Positions 1 to 8,100 of a stretch of 15,749 bases of DNA are shown here, one piece after another. How positions within the stretch are numbered: position 1 is the first letter of the stretch; each line of letters starts with the position of its first letter. Source of the DNA: Ekhidna sp. (lineage in GTDB: Bacteria; Bacteroidota; Bacteroidia; Cytophagales; Cyclobacteriaceae); contig JAPPDO010000252.1 in NCBI GenBank assembly GCA_028821635.1, forward strand, positions 1 to 15,749, read 5' to 3'. Made by a program: the position numbers and the translations under genes. The notes beneath the pieces are model-generated. The model did no database searches. It saw only the letters and a program-made list of their open reading frames with translations, and had not been told where the DNA came from.

Positions 1-72
1 CTGATCGGCGAGCATGTGGCCGCCATCCGGAGCACCGCCGATGAGTTCGGCCGAGAACAACCTCCTGGTCAT
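1..72. other. GC-rich left edge, possible gene end or junction
   Basis: The first 70 or so bases are clearly richer in G+C than the AT-rich sequence that follows. On the minus strand a 24-codon frame runs open from an ATG at 72 to the window edge (it begins MTRRLFSAEL). On the plus strand a frame is also open from base 1. I recognise neither peptide. The sharp change in composition suggests either the end of a GC-rich gene or a recombination junction. Confidence 0.2.
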
Positions 73-253
73 GGTAATTTTAAATCTTGGAGAAAGAAGA
101 AAATTAAAGCTATTTGAGTTGTTTCAGCGTAACGTTGTCAGTTATGCAAAGGTCTCGGGCTACATATCAAAACTAGAAAATGTGAAAGGAAATATTCAAT
201 TTTCAACACTAATCCGAATTTTTGAACAAGGACTTAATAAACGAATTGACTAA
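71..253 (+). pseudogene. XRE-type helix-turn-helix regulator, 3' remnant
   Basis: The C-terminal half of this frame reads GYISKLENVKGNIQFSTL followed by IRIFEQGLNKR. That strongly resembles the recognition helix and tail of short XRE/HipB-like regulators in Bacteroidota, whose typical text is YISKLENGKGNIQFSTL. The N-terminal part expected of such a protein (helix 1 and helix 2 of the HTH) is not recognisable. Residues before VSYAKVSGYI do not resemble the family, and the usual small residue between helices is unclear. I therefore read this as a decayed, 5'-truncated gene rather than a working 60-80 aa repressor. A complete small regulator with a diverged N-terminus is the alternative. No partner toxin or HipA-like gene follows. 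Confidence 0.4.
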
Positions 254-565
254 CCTTCTTGCAAAGAATAACAACATACCAAATAGTACTTTAAGCAGCA
301 GCTAAGGGAAATGCTAAAATATAACCCAAAACAGTTAAATTACAACCTTTATTAATATAAACTCAATGACTCAGAATATCCAGCACTTATTCATTGTCCT
401 CCTCGTATTCGCTTCTTATAATAAAAAAGCAGCGGGCAAGAGCAATACTATTAATCCTTGATGGAAAAGATAAATCCGGAGGGCCGTAAAAAAACTTTAA
501 CGCATTCCCTAAGTTCTTAATAGCAAGGGCTAACTCAGCATCTTAATAATAAAGCACAATCTAAC
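254..565. other. Intergenic stretch, no intact gene
   Basis: About 310 bases separate the XRE remnant from the symporter gene. The sequence is AT-rich, has stops in all frames and contains only a very short possible lipoprotein remnant (366-461). I see no convincing TAnnTTTG promoter for the symporter. The sequence just before its ATG is A-rich, with no clear Shine-Dalgarno match, as is common in Bacteroidota. Confidence 0.5.
366..461 (+). pseudogene. Possible lipoprotein signal-peptide remnant
   Basis: A 31-codon frame begins MTQNIQHLFIVLLVFASYNK. It has a polar start, a hydrophobic stretch (LFIVLLVFAS) and then a hydrophilic run rich in Asn, Lys and Ser. This is the shape of a Bacteroidota lipoprotein signal, LLVFAS-C-N-K-K, except that the expected Cys codon reads TAT (Tyr). 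A stop follows at 459-461. A neighbouring frame continues with a plausible polar text (LDGKDKSGGP) before it also stops. This could be a decayed lipoprotein gene or chance. Confidence 0.2.
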
Positions 566-2053
566 ATGACCTATTTAATTGTAACCATCGCCTACATCTT
601 GATACTGGCAGGTATCATCATCCGCAAAAGCAAAGGCGTTAAAAATGAAGAAGATTTTATTGTAGCCGGGAGGAATGTACCTGTCTATCTGCTGGTCGGG
701 ACGTTGGTCACGACATGGATAGGTTCCGGTAGTTTATTCGGCACTGCCGGACTCACTTTTCAGGTAGGCTTTTCCGAATTATGGTTTTCACTGGGTGCCT
801 GGATCGGAATTCTGGCCGTCTACTTTATTGCCGCACGAGTGAGGAGAATTTCTCAGTACACATTGACAGATATTCTGGAGAAGAGATATTCTTCCATGGC
901 ACGACTTCTGGGAACCATCACCATAATCGTAGCCTATCTGATCATTGCCGGGTATCAATTCAAAGGCGGCGGCAGATTTCTTTCTATTCTAACGGAAGGT
1001 TCAATCTCTGTTGAGCAAGGTACGCTCATAACATTTTTAATCATCATTGCCTTCACAGCATTTGCAGGAATGGTCTCTATTGTCTCCATTGATATTTTTA
1101 ATGGCAGTGTGATGATATTAGCAATCGTTCTCGCAGTGCCGTTCGCCATTTCAGGCTTTGGCGGGTGGGATAACGTTGTTAATACGATTAATGAAGTAAG
1201 TCCCAACCACCTTTCCGTGTTTGAAGGACATGAACCGATATGGTATATCAGCATCATGCTGCCTACTTTAATGCTGCTTCTCAGTGAAAGCAGCGTATAC
1301 CAGAAGTTTTCCTCCGCAAAAGATGCAAAATCAGCCAAAAAAGCAGTGATGGGTATGTTTATTGGTGTGGTAGGAATAGAGTTTTTAATGTGCCTGTTAT
1401 CCGTAGTCGGATTTGCCATTTATGCCGATGACCCGAGATTCTTTCTCGCTGATGGCTCGGTAAATGCGCCTATGTCAGAAGAAATTATTTTGCGAATAGG
1501 ATTTGAACAACTGCCCGCCCTCGTTGGGTCGCTGTTGTTTGCCGGAGGTGCAGCAATCATTCTCTCAACAGGAAATACCTTTCTAATGGTGACTTCTACC
1601 AATTTTTCAAGAGATATTTTAGAGAAGTATTTTATCAAAGAAATGTCTGAAAAAACAAAACTCCTTGTGCAAAGGGTTGCCATCATCATCTTAGGCTTCA
1701 TTGCTTACTTAATTATGACACAGTTTGATGAGATTTTATCCATGGCCTTTATCTCATACACTATGATTGGTGCTGCTCTCGCTCCTCCTTTATTAGCAAC
1801 GTTCTTTTGGAAACGTGTCACAAAGCAGGGAGGCATAGCATCCATTTTGGCAGGAATGTTATCCGTTATAATCATTGAAGTGCTCAATAGGTCATGCATT
1901 ATACTTGACCTTGGCATTATTTCATTTCCTTTTGACCCTAAAATGGTAGCTATTCCGGCACTCATCGCCTCAGTAACGGCATTAGTAGTGGTAAGTTTAT
2001 TAACAAAGCCAACAACGAAAGAGATAATAGAGCCTTTCTTTGAAAAAGAGTAA
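566..2053 (+). CDS. Sodium:solute symporter family (SSS) transporter
   Basis: This 495-aa integral inner-membrane protein belongs to the SSS family (SGLT/PutP-like), which couples Na+ entry to uptake of sugars, amino acids, carboxylates or similar solutes. The N-terminus has a first membrane helix (about residues 2-20) and then the family-typical cytoplasmic text EDFIVAGRNVP (29-39). The conserved segment TLTDILEKRY (about 99-108) follows. A helix near residue 333 carries STGNTFLMVTSTNFSRDI, which matches the SSS helix 8 region where Ser/Thr residues form the second Na+ site. Long hydrophobic runs through the chain fit the usual 13 helices, and the length is normal. The substrate cannot be read from sequence. 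The next gene is pckA on the same strand, 96 bp away with its own promoter-like box, so co-transcription is uncertain. Family call secure, substrate unknown. Confidence 0.93.
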   Translation: MTYLIVTIAYILILAGIIIRKSKGVKNEEDFIVAGRNVPVYLLVGTLVTTWIGSGSLFGTAGLTFQVGFSELWFSLGAWIGILAVYFIAARVRRISQYTLTDILEKRYSSMARLLGTITIIVAYLIIAGYQFKGGGRFLSILTEGSISVEQGTLITFLIIIAFTAFAGMVSIVSIDIFNGSVMILAIVLAVPFAISGFGGWDNVVNTINEVSPNHLSVFEGHEPIWYISIMLPTLMLLLSESSVYQKFSSAKDAKSAKKAVMGMFIGVVGIEFLMCLLSVVGFAIYADDPRFFLADGSVNAPMSEEIILRIGFEQLPALVGSLLFAGGAAIILSTGNTFLMVTSTNFSRDILEKYFIKEMSEKTKLLVQRVAIIILGFIAYLIMTQFDEILSMAFISYTMIGAALAPPLLATFFWKRVTKQGGIASILAGMLSVIIIEVLNRSCIILDLGIISFPFDPKMVAIPALIASVTALVVVSLLTKPTTKEIIEPFFEKE

Positions 2054-2068
2054 TTCGTGCTAAGTTTG
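2039..2068 (+). promoter_or_regulatory. Candidate Bacteroidota-type promoter of pckA
   Basis: TAAGTTTG at 2061-2068 fits the Bacteroidota -7 consensus TAnnTTTG. A TTTG at 2039-2042 sits 18 bp upstream, slightly short of the usual -33 spacing. It overlaps the end of the symporter gene and would give a leader of roughly 75 nt before the pckA ATG. This is a sequence match only. Confidence 0.35.
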
Positions 2069-2149
2069 TAGTAGTGTCTGGGAAATAGACTCTACGATAA
2101 TTCTTTTTCCATAAACGTATTCTATCAAAATCATAATTTTATTATAAAA

Positions 2150-3784
2150 ATGAAGGAATTTGGAATAAAATCTTCTAAAAAAGATTTATCTGATCTCAAT
2201 ATAAAAGTAAAAGAAGCATACTGGAATTTAAGTCAATCCGAACTCATAGAAGAGACACTTAAAATTGGGGAAGGTGTGCTTACCTCCACCGGTGCCTTGA
2301 TGTGCGATACGGGAAAGTTCACAGGCAGGTCTCCAAAAGATCGGTTCATTGTGGAGGATGAGAAAACAAAAAATACCGTATGGTGGGGAAAGATTAACCA
2401 ACCTTTTTCTTCTGAAAACTTTGATAAGCTGTTTGATAAAATGGTAAAATCTCTTGAGGACAAGAAGGTATATGTTCGAGAGGCTTACGCCGGAGCTGAC
2501 AAAACTCACAGGCTAAGAGTAAGAGTCATTAATACAATGGCGTGGCACAATCTTTTTGCTTACAATATGTTCCTGAGACCTGAACATTATAAATTAAAAG
2601 ATTTTGAGCCAAACTTCACTGTCCTGTGTGTTCCTGAATTTCAGGCAGACCCAAAGACAGACGGGACACGCCAGCCCAATTTTGCGGTTATCAACTTCAC
2701 CAAACGAATGATAATTATTGGAGGCACTGCATACTCCGGTGAAATGAAAAAAGGTATTTTCTCCGTTTTGAATTTTATCCTCCCACATGATGAAGAGGTA
2801 CTGAGCATGCACTGCTCGGCAAATATGGCATTAGACCATACAGATACCGCCATCTTTTTCGGACTTTCCGGCACCGGAAAAACGACACTCTCTGCCGACC
2901 CAAAACGATTGCTAATTGGCGATGACGAGCATGGATGGACGAGTAAGAATGTTTTCAACTTTGAAGGAGGGTGTTATGCAAAGGTGATAGACCTGACGGA
3001 AGAAAAAGAACCGGACATTTATAAAGCGATACAATACGGAGCCATTCTTGAAAACACAAGATTTAAAGACGGCTCCAGAGAAGTGGATTACGAGAATGCC
3101 TCAGTGACGGAGAACACACGAGTATCTTATCCGATTAACCATATTAGAAATGCCGTAGAGCCTTCTATCGGTGGAATTCCAAAAAATATCTTCTTCCTCA
3201 CCTGCGATGCTTTTGGAATAATACCCCCTATTCAAAGACTATCGAAGGGGCAGGCCATGTATCATTTCATTTCAGGATATACCTCAAAAGTAGCAGGAAC
3301 AGAAGCTGGGATTACTGAACCGGAACCGGTATTCTCTGCCTGTTTTGGATCACCTTTTTTACCATTACACCCAACGGAATATGCAAAAATGTTAGGAGAG
3401 AAAATGGACCGCTATGAAGTAAATGTATGGTTAGTTAATACCGGATGGACAGGGGGGCCTTATGGCGTAGGAAGCAGAATTAACCTTGAATACACCCGGG
3501 CTATGATTACAGCCGCACTGGATGGTAAGCTCAGTGATGTTGGCTACAGAACGCATTCAATCTTTGGTGCAGAGATACCCACAACATGTCCCGGTGTTCC
3601 CGGCGAAGTGCTAAGCCCTCGAGAGACCTGGAAAGATGATAAAGCATTTTATCAAAAAGCAAATGACCTTGCCGATAAATTCATTGATAACTTTAAAAAG
3701 TTTGAAGCCTTTGCCCATGACGAAATCATGGCTGGCGGACCTGAAAAGAATGAAAAATACTTACTAATTGGAAACCTCTCTTGA
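2150..3784 (+). CDS. pckA: Phosphoenolpyruvate carboxykinase (ATP)
   Basis: This cytosolic enzyme converts oxaloacetate plus ATP to phosphoenolpyruvate, CO2 and ADP, the entry step of gluconeogenesis (EC 4.1.1.49). The 544-aa length is typical of the ATP-dependent family. Visible motifs, in order, are: TGRSPKDRF (58-66), with the oxaloacetate-binding Arg60; YSGEMKKG from Tyr195, with the metal-binding Lys; MHCSAN (220-225), with the metal-binding His221; the P-loop GLSGTGKTT (238-246); and the kinase-2 type metal site GDDEHGW (257-263). ENTRVSYPI, near 321-329, supplies the conserved nucleotide-site Arg. All key residues are present, so it should be active. The ATG at 2150 gives a normal N-terminus and lies in an A-rich context without a Shine-Dalgarno sequence. 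Degraded repeat and IS sequence follows. Confidence 0.98.
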   Translation: MKEFGIKSSKKDLSDLNIKVKEAYWNLSQSELIEETLKIGEGVLTSTGALMCDTGKFTGRSPKDRFIVEDEKTKNTVWWGKINQPFSSENFDKLFDKMVKSLEDKKVYVREAYAGADKTHRLRVRVINTMAWHNLFAYNMFLRPEHYKLKDFEPNFTVLCVPEFQADPKTDGTRQPNFAVINFTKRMIIIGGTAYSGEMKKGIFSVLNFILPHDEEVLSMHCSANMALDHTDTAIFFGLSGTGKTTLSADPKRLLIGDDEHGWTSKNVFNFEGGCYAKVIDLTEEKEPDIYKAIQYGAILENTRFKDGSREVDYENASVTENTRVSYPINHIRNAVEPSIGGIPKNIFFLTCDAFGIIPPIQRLSKGQAMYHFISGYTSKVAGTEAGITEPEPVFSACFGSPFLPLHPTEYAKMLGEKMDRYEVNVWLVNTGWTGGPYGVGSRINLEYTRAMITAALDGKLSDVGYRTHSIFGAEIPTTCPGVPGEVLSPRETWKDDKAFYQKANDLADKFIDNFKKFEAFAHDEIMAGGPEKNEKYLLIGNLS

Positions 3785-3897
3785 TACACACTACTAGACT
3801 TAACATAGATTAAGTAATCAGACAACAGCTACAAACAATATTCCATCACGCTTCATGATCCCGTTTTCCGTGCCCTTTGTGGTTAAATTCCGCTCAA

Positions 3898-4023
3898 GCA
3901 GTTACTGTCGACCGGTCAGCGGTTATTTTTTCTCATTGAGCGGTCATTTTCTTCCGGTCAGGGGTTCTTACAGATCAGTCCGAGGTTATCCTTGACTGTT
4001 ACGAGGTTATTGCAGACCCCTCT
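3898..4023 (+). repeat. Six imperfect 21-bp tandem units
   Basis: The units start at 3898, 3919, 3940, 3961, 3982 and 4003, and each is exactly 21 bp. Most open with G-N-G-G-T-T/C-A/C, and every unit has T at position 19, so the junctions read like TCAGCGGTTA. The interior is poorly conserved. The 21-bp (7-codon) period gives heptad-like peptides in two frames (for example RLFFLIE, RSFSSGQ). The array abuts the T9SS-tail remnant and shares an open frame with it, so it may be part of the same decayed coding region. Low similarity between units leaves coincidence possible. Confidence 0.4.
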
Positions 4024-4236
4024 CAGTGCAGCAGAGGATGCGGAAGAGGCAGTCATTTTCCCTAACCCTTCGGGCCGCTATCCGGAGGTACAGTCTTTGA
4101 TCGGAAGCACATTCCAACTACTAAGCCTGAGTGGCAAGCCGCCATGAACACAAGGGTAGACATTACCTCCCTGCAAAGCGGTCTATATCTCGTGCAGCTA
4201 GCGGACGGGCGTTTGTTGAAGTTTGTGAGGGAGTAG
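4024..4236 (+). pseudogene. Orphan T9SS C-terminal sorting-domain remnant
   Basis: The frame ending at 4147 reads AEEAVIFPNPSGRYPEVQSL and then FQLLSLSGKPP before a TGA (4145-4147). The frame starting at 4147 continues with NTRVDITSLQSGLYLVQL and ADGRLLKFVRE, ending at TAG (4234-4236). Together these match the last 70 or so residues of the large secreted protein on the opposite strand (5104-8988), including PNPS, LSLSGKP and RLLKFVRE. At the junction 24 nt of that gene correspond to only 11 nt here, so a net 13-nt deletion caused the frameshift. No T9SS substrate body and no start codon exist upstream. This is the 3' stub of a lost paralogue. T9SS substrates use this domain for export across the outer membrane. 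Confidence 0.8.
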
Positions 4237-4247
4237 GGGGAGAGGAG

Positions 4248-4928
4248 TTAAAATATTTTTGTAGCACCCCTCCGGGGATGTTGCTTGTAGCCATAATGAG
4301 ACTGAACCCGTTTTTTGAGCCAGCACCCTAGGTGGTCTATCCCCGGATGCTCTACACAGAGCAGTTGATGTGTGTGGCATTTCTGCTCTTGGTCTAACGC
4401 ACTGCGATCGTCTTCCTGACGATCCTGTGCTAGTTCATAGGTCTTTCTGCCTTTGGGCTTACGAAGATTATCGGTTAAACTAACATCCACTTTAGCCTTA
4501 CCTTGGCTAACCGGAATGCCTTTAGCTTTTAATTGATTATTGAGCTTCGCTAACAACTCATCAAAAGCACCTTTGGCACTTAACTCACCCCGAAAGCGGC
4601 TTAATACACGATGGTCAGGTACCTCATATGCTAATATTAAGTGACAAAAAAGTGCCGCCGAGAGGTTTTCGTTCACCATGTCCTCTACATCTGTATCGCT
4701 TAAATCGTAACAGATGCTTATCAAAAATATCTTAAACAACGGAAGTCCCAAATCGGCTGACCGTCCTTTTTTGGACTTGCTCCGACGCTAAACTTTACCT
4801 ATCTCATCCGAGAGCGAGTTCCAGTCTATGGGGGTGTTGATCGCTTTGAAGAGAGTGCTTTTGCGTGTGCGAAGACTGACGGCTACATCACGAAAGCTGG
4901 CGTAGGGAGAACTTATTTTGTAGCTTAT
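4248..4928 (-). pseudogene. IS5-like transposase, truncated and stop-interrupted
   Basis: Read on the minus strand, the N-terminal two-thirds of an IS5/IS1182-type transposase is recognisable. It includes KKGRSADLGLPLFKIFLI, then the DUF772-type text VEDMVNENLSAALF and VPDHRVLSRFRGEL, then KVDVSLTDN followed by KPKGRKTYEL, and last HYGYKQ near 4290. The first catalytic Asp (in KVDVSLTD) is present. The segment carrying the second Asp and the Glu is missing, and after HYGYKQ the sequence runs into unrelated DNA. A TAG stop interrupts the frame at 4788-4790 (context IGKV-stop-RRSKSKK). Upstream of it the reading frame continues (SPYASFRDVAVSLRTRKST), but the expected start codon reads ATA (4926-4928). 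It cannot encode an active enzyme. No terminal inverted repeats or target duplication could be paired. Confidence 0.85.
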
Positions 4929-4946
4929 ATCTTTTGGTTATAACGT

Positions 4947-4984
4947 CTGAGCCTTTTGATAAGTCTTAGGTGTAAAGGTCTCAG
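4947..4984. repeat. Imperfect inverted repeat beside IS remnant
   Basis: CTGAGCCTTT (4947-4956) and AAAGGTCTCAG (4974-4984) are inverted copies of each other with one bulged base, separated by 17 nt. The pair lies just upstream of the decayed transposase start. It may be the surviving end structure of the insertion sequence or a hairpin. There is no U-tract on either side. Confidence 0.3.
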
Positions 4985-5048
4985 TCCCCTACCCGAAATA
5001 TAGTATGCGGCTTGACCTAGAAGGCAAGGTTAGGATGGCTAAAATTAA

Positions 5049-5079
5049 ATTCGGGCGACCCCGCAGGGGTCGCCCGAAT
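5049..5079 (-). terminator. Perfect hairpin terminator after the T9SS protein
   Basis: The arm ATTCGGGCGACCCC (5049-5062) and its exact complement (5066-5079) form a 14-bp perfect stem with a 3-nt loop. On the minus strand the hairpin is followed by a T-rich run (TTTAATTTTA). It lies 25 bp past the stop of the large secreted-protein gene, as expected for its intrinsic terminator. It would also stop transcripts from the plus side less efficiently. Confidence 0.8.
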
Positions 5080-5103
5080 AACATAAAAGACTCCCAACTC
5101 CTC

Positions 5104-8100
5104 CTACTCCCTCACAAACTTCAACAAACGCCCGTCCCGTAGCTGCATCAAATACAGACCGCTGCGCAGGGAGGCGATGTCCACCCTTGTATTGGTGGTG
5201 CCTTCCAACAAAGGCTTTCCGCTGAGACTTAGTATTTGGAATACATCACCGGAAGGCACCGTCAAAGAGTGCACCTCTATGTAATGATTCGAAGGGTTGG
5301 GAACAATAACAACTTCTGACACCTCTTCGGCCTCCGAAAAGCCAAGTACATCATCACTCGGGTCGTTAATTACGGTAACAGTGATAGTCTGTGCAGCACT
5401 GTTAGTTCCGTCAGAGGCCGTTACTTCTACCTCATAATCATCGTCGCCGTCTGCGCTGGAATCTTCAAAGTCCGGAGCAGTGATAAAAGTTAATGCTCCC
5501 GAAGTGCCGTTAATACGAAACAAGGTACGGTCTGCCCCCCCGCTGACGGAGTAGGCTGGCTCATCGCCGTCAGCATCAGTAGCTATCACGGTTAGCACTG
5601 TGGTTGTCCCTTCCACTACATCAATCATATCAACCGAGTTGATACTGGGAGTGGTATCGTCGTCATTCAGTGTCACCATTGCGGAGGAGGGACTTCCTAC
5701 AGTGTAGTCGTCGCTATCTACTATGGTCACGATCACGCTTCCGTTGGCCTCGTCAGTGTCATCATCCACCGTGGCGACGGTGTAGGTCGCACTGCCGGAG
5801 GTGGAGATGACCACCGTTTTCCTGCCCTCATCGTTGGAGGCTACGAAGTCACCACTTCCCGCTGCTTCTGTCACTAAAAGGTTCACCGTCAGACTGGATG
5901 CAGGTGCCGGTGCGGCGGTCACGGTGAAGGCCGCCCCGGTGCCTTCCATTACCGGCGAGGTTCCACGAGCAATGGTCACTGTGGGCTTTACCGGTGCGGC
6001 TACCGGCGTAGCCGCTTTCTCGGCGGACTCTACACCATTGACAACACTGCCGGCCACTGCACGGATACGGAAGGTGTATTTCGTACCGTTGGTCAGGCCG
6101 CTGACCGTGTGAGTGGTAGTGGTTGCACCGCTGCCCGGGATGGTTGTCCAGTTTCCATAATTGCCCGTGCCCGCCTTCTGCCGGTACTGGTAGCTGGTGA
6201 TGTCGCTGTTGCTGGGGTCAGTCCATGAGAGGGTGACCTCCCCGTCGCCCGCCGTAGCCATAAAATTCGTGGGCTTTACCGGTGCGGCTACCGGCGTAGC
6301 CGCTTTCTCGGCGGACTCTACACCATTGACAACACTGCCGGCCACTGCACGGATACGGAAGGTGTATTCCGTACCGTTGGTCAGACCGCTGACCGTGTGA
6401 GTGGTAGTGGTTGCATCGCTGCCGGAGATGACCATCCATTCTTCATAGTCGTCGCTGCCCTCTTTCTGCTGAAATTGATAGCTGGTGATTTCGCTGTTAC
6501 TGGGGTCATCCCAGTTCAGGGTGACCTGCTCATCGCCTGCTGTGGCGGTTAGGCCCGCAGGCTTAGCCACCGGCGAGACGGGCGGGTCGCCGATGCTGAA
6601 TGCAGCCAGGTTGTCTGTGCCCGTAGCACCACCGCCTAGGTTTGTGCCGCTGTTAGTGTCTAGCGTACCAAGGCCGATATCTACGGTCTCGCCGCCCTCC
6701 GTATCGCCGTCAGTGTTGGCGGTGAGTGTCAGCAATACCGACTCAGCCGTCATGCCCGTCTTCGGACCGGTGAAGGTCACCGTCGGGGTGGCGGCCGTGT
6801 TCAGGTTGTTGCAGGTCACGCCTTCAGGTAAAGTGTTCGGGCAGGCTGTTGTGTAGTCCGTGTTCCGTGTGGCTGCGCCTCCGAAGGTAAGCGGCACCTC
6901 CAGCACCTCGCCGTTTGTCAGGCCGCGTCCGAGCGTCACGGTAAACTCCTTGGTATCGCCCTCCGTCAGATCGCCGATGGTTCCTGCGAGTGTCACTGAC
7001 GTGGCATCGTCGTCATTCACCATGACCGTTGCCGAGGCAGTACTACCGACCCCATAGCCGGTGCCATCTAACAGGGTGACGGTCACACTGCCGCCAGATT
7101 CGTCTGTCTCATCGTTTACGGTGGCGACGGAGTAGGTCACACTGCTGGAGTCAGCAGGGATGGTTACTGTTTGTGGGCCTTTATCGTTGGAATCCACAAA
7201 GCTGCTGCCTGCCGTTTCTGTTACTGAAACGCTCACGTCCAGGTTTGCCGCAGGGGGCGGGACGGCCGTCACGGTGAAAGAAGCACCGGTGTCTTCACTT
7301 ACCGATGCCGTCACGGCGGTGATGGTAATATCCGGAGTCATCGGCGTAGCTGTAGCCTCATCTGATGGACCACTATTCACTGCCCCCTGTACTGCCCTAA
7401 TGCGGAAGGTGTATGCTGTGCCGTTGGTCAGGCTGGTAACCGTATAGCTGGTGGTGGCTGCATTGCTGCCGGGGATAGTTGTCCAGCTGCCGAAGCTGCC
7501 TCCGCCTGTTTTCTGCTGAAAATCGTAGCCGGTGATGGTGCTGTTGCCGGGGTTCGTCCATTGGAGGGTGACCTGTCCGTCGCCCGCTGTGGCGGTGAAG
7601 CCTACGGGCTTGGTAAGCGGGTCATTCACCTCCACCTCAAAGCGGTTGCTTGTCCCGTCGGGGTCGGCACCGCCCCCTACATTGGTTTCGGAATATAGGC
7701 GGTTGTTGACGGGATGATCAAAGCCATTGGGAACGTCGCCATCCGGACCCAAGGCGATGGTGAAGGTCTCCGCATTTTCCTTTACCCCGTCTAATTTCAG
7801 TGTCAGTATCATTGTGGCTGTATCTGCACCTAAATCTGAAAAATTAAATATTCGTGATGTGCTCTCCGCAGAAATTAGAGACACGCCGGTGTTGAAGCTG
7901 CTTCCGACTTTCAGACTCATTGCCCATTCACCGGAAGTGACATTCGTGCCGTCAACAGATAGCGGGACGTTAATAACCTCTCCGTTGACCAGAGAACGGC
8001 TTAATATCACGGTGAACTCAATAGTGTTTCCCTCGCTCACGGGGCCGTTGCCTGTGCGGCTGATGCGCACGGTCGTAGCGTCGTTGTCCGTGATGTTAAT

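Noticed and set aside
955..1419. 154-aa minus-strand frame inside the symporter gene
   Set aside because: The plus strand encodes an unmistakable SSS transporter through this region, and the minus-strand text has no recognisable domain.
3797..3825. Hairpin ACTTAA/TTAAGT after pckA as terminator
   Set aside because: The 6-bp stem is all A/T except one G-C pair and has no following T-tract.
3898..4023. Possible CRISPR array
   Set aside because: The units are only 21 bp with diverged interiors and no alternation of conserved repeat and unique spacer, and there are no cas genes nearby. The 14-bp array at 10841-10895 fails for the same reasons.
4131..4331. 66-aa plus-strand frame over the T9SS stub
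   Set aside because: It is in a different frame from the recognisable sorting-domain text and starts at a chance ATG.
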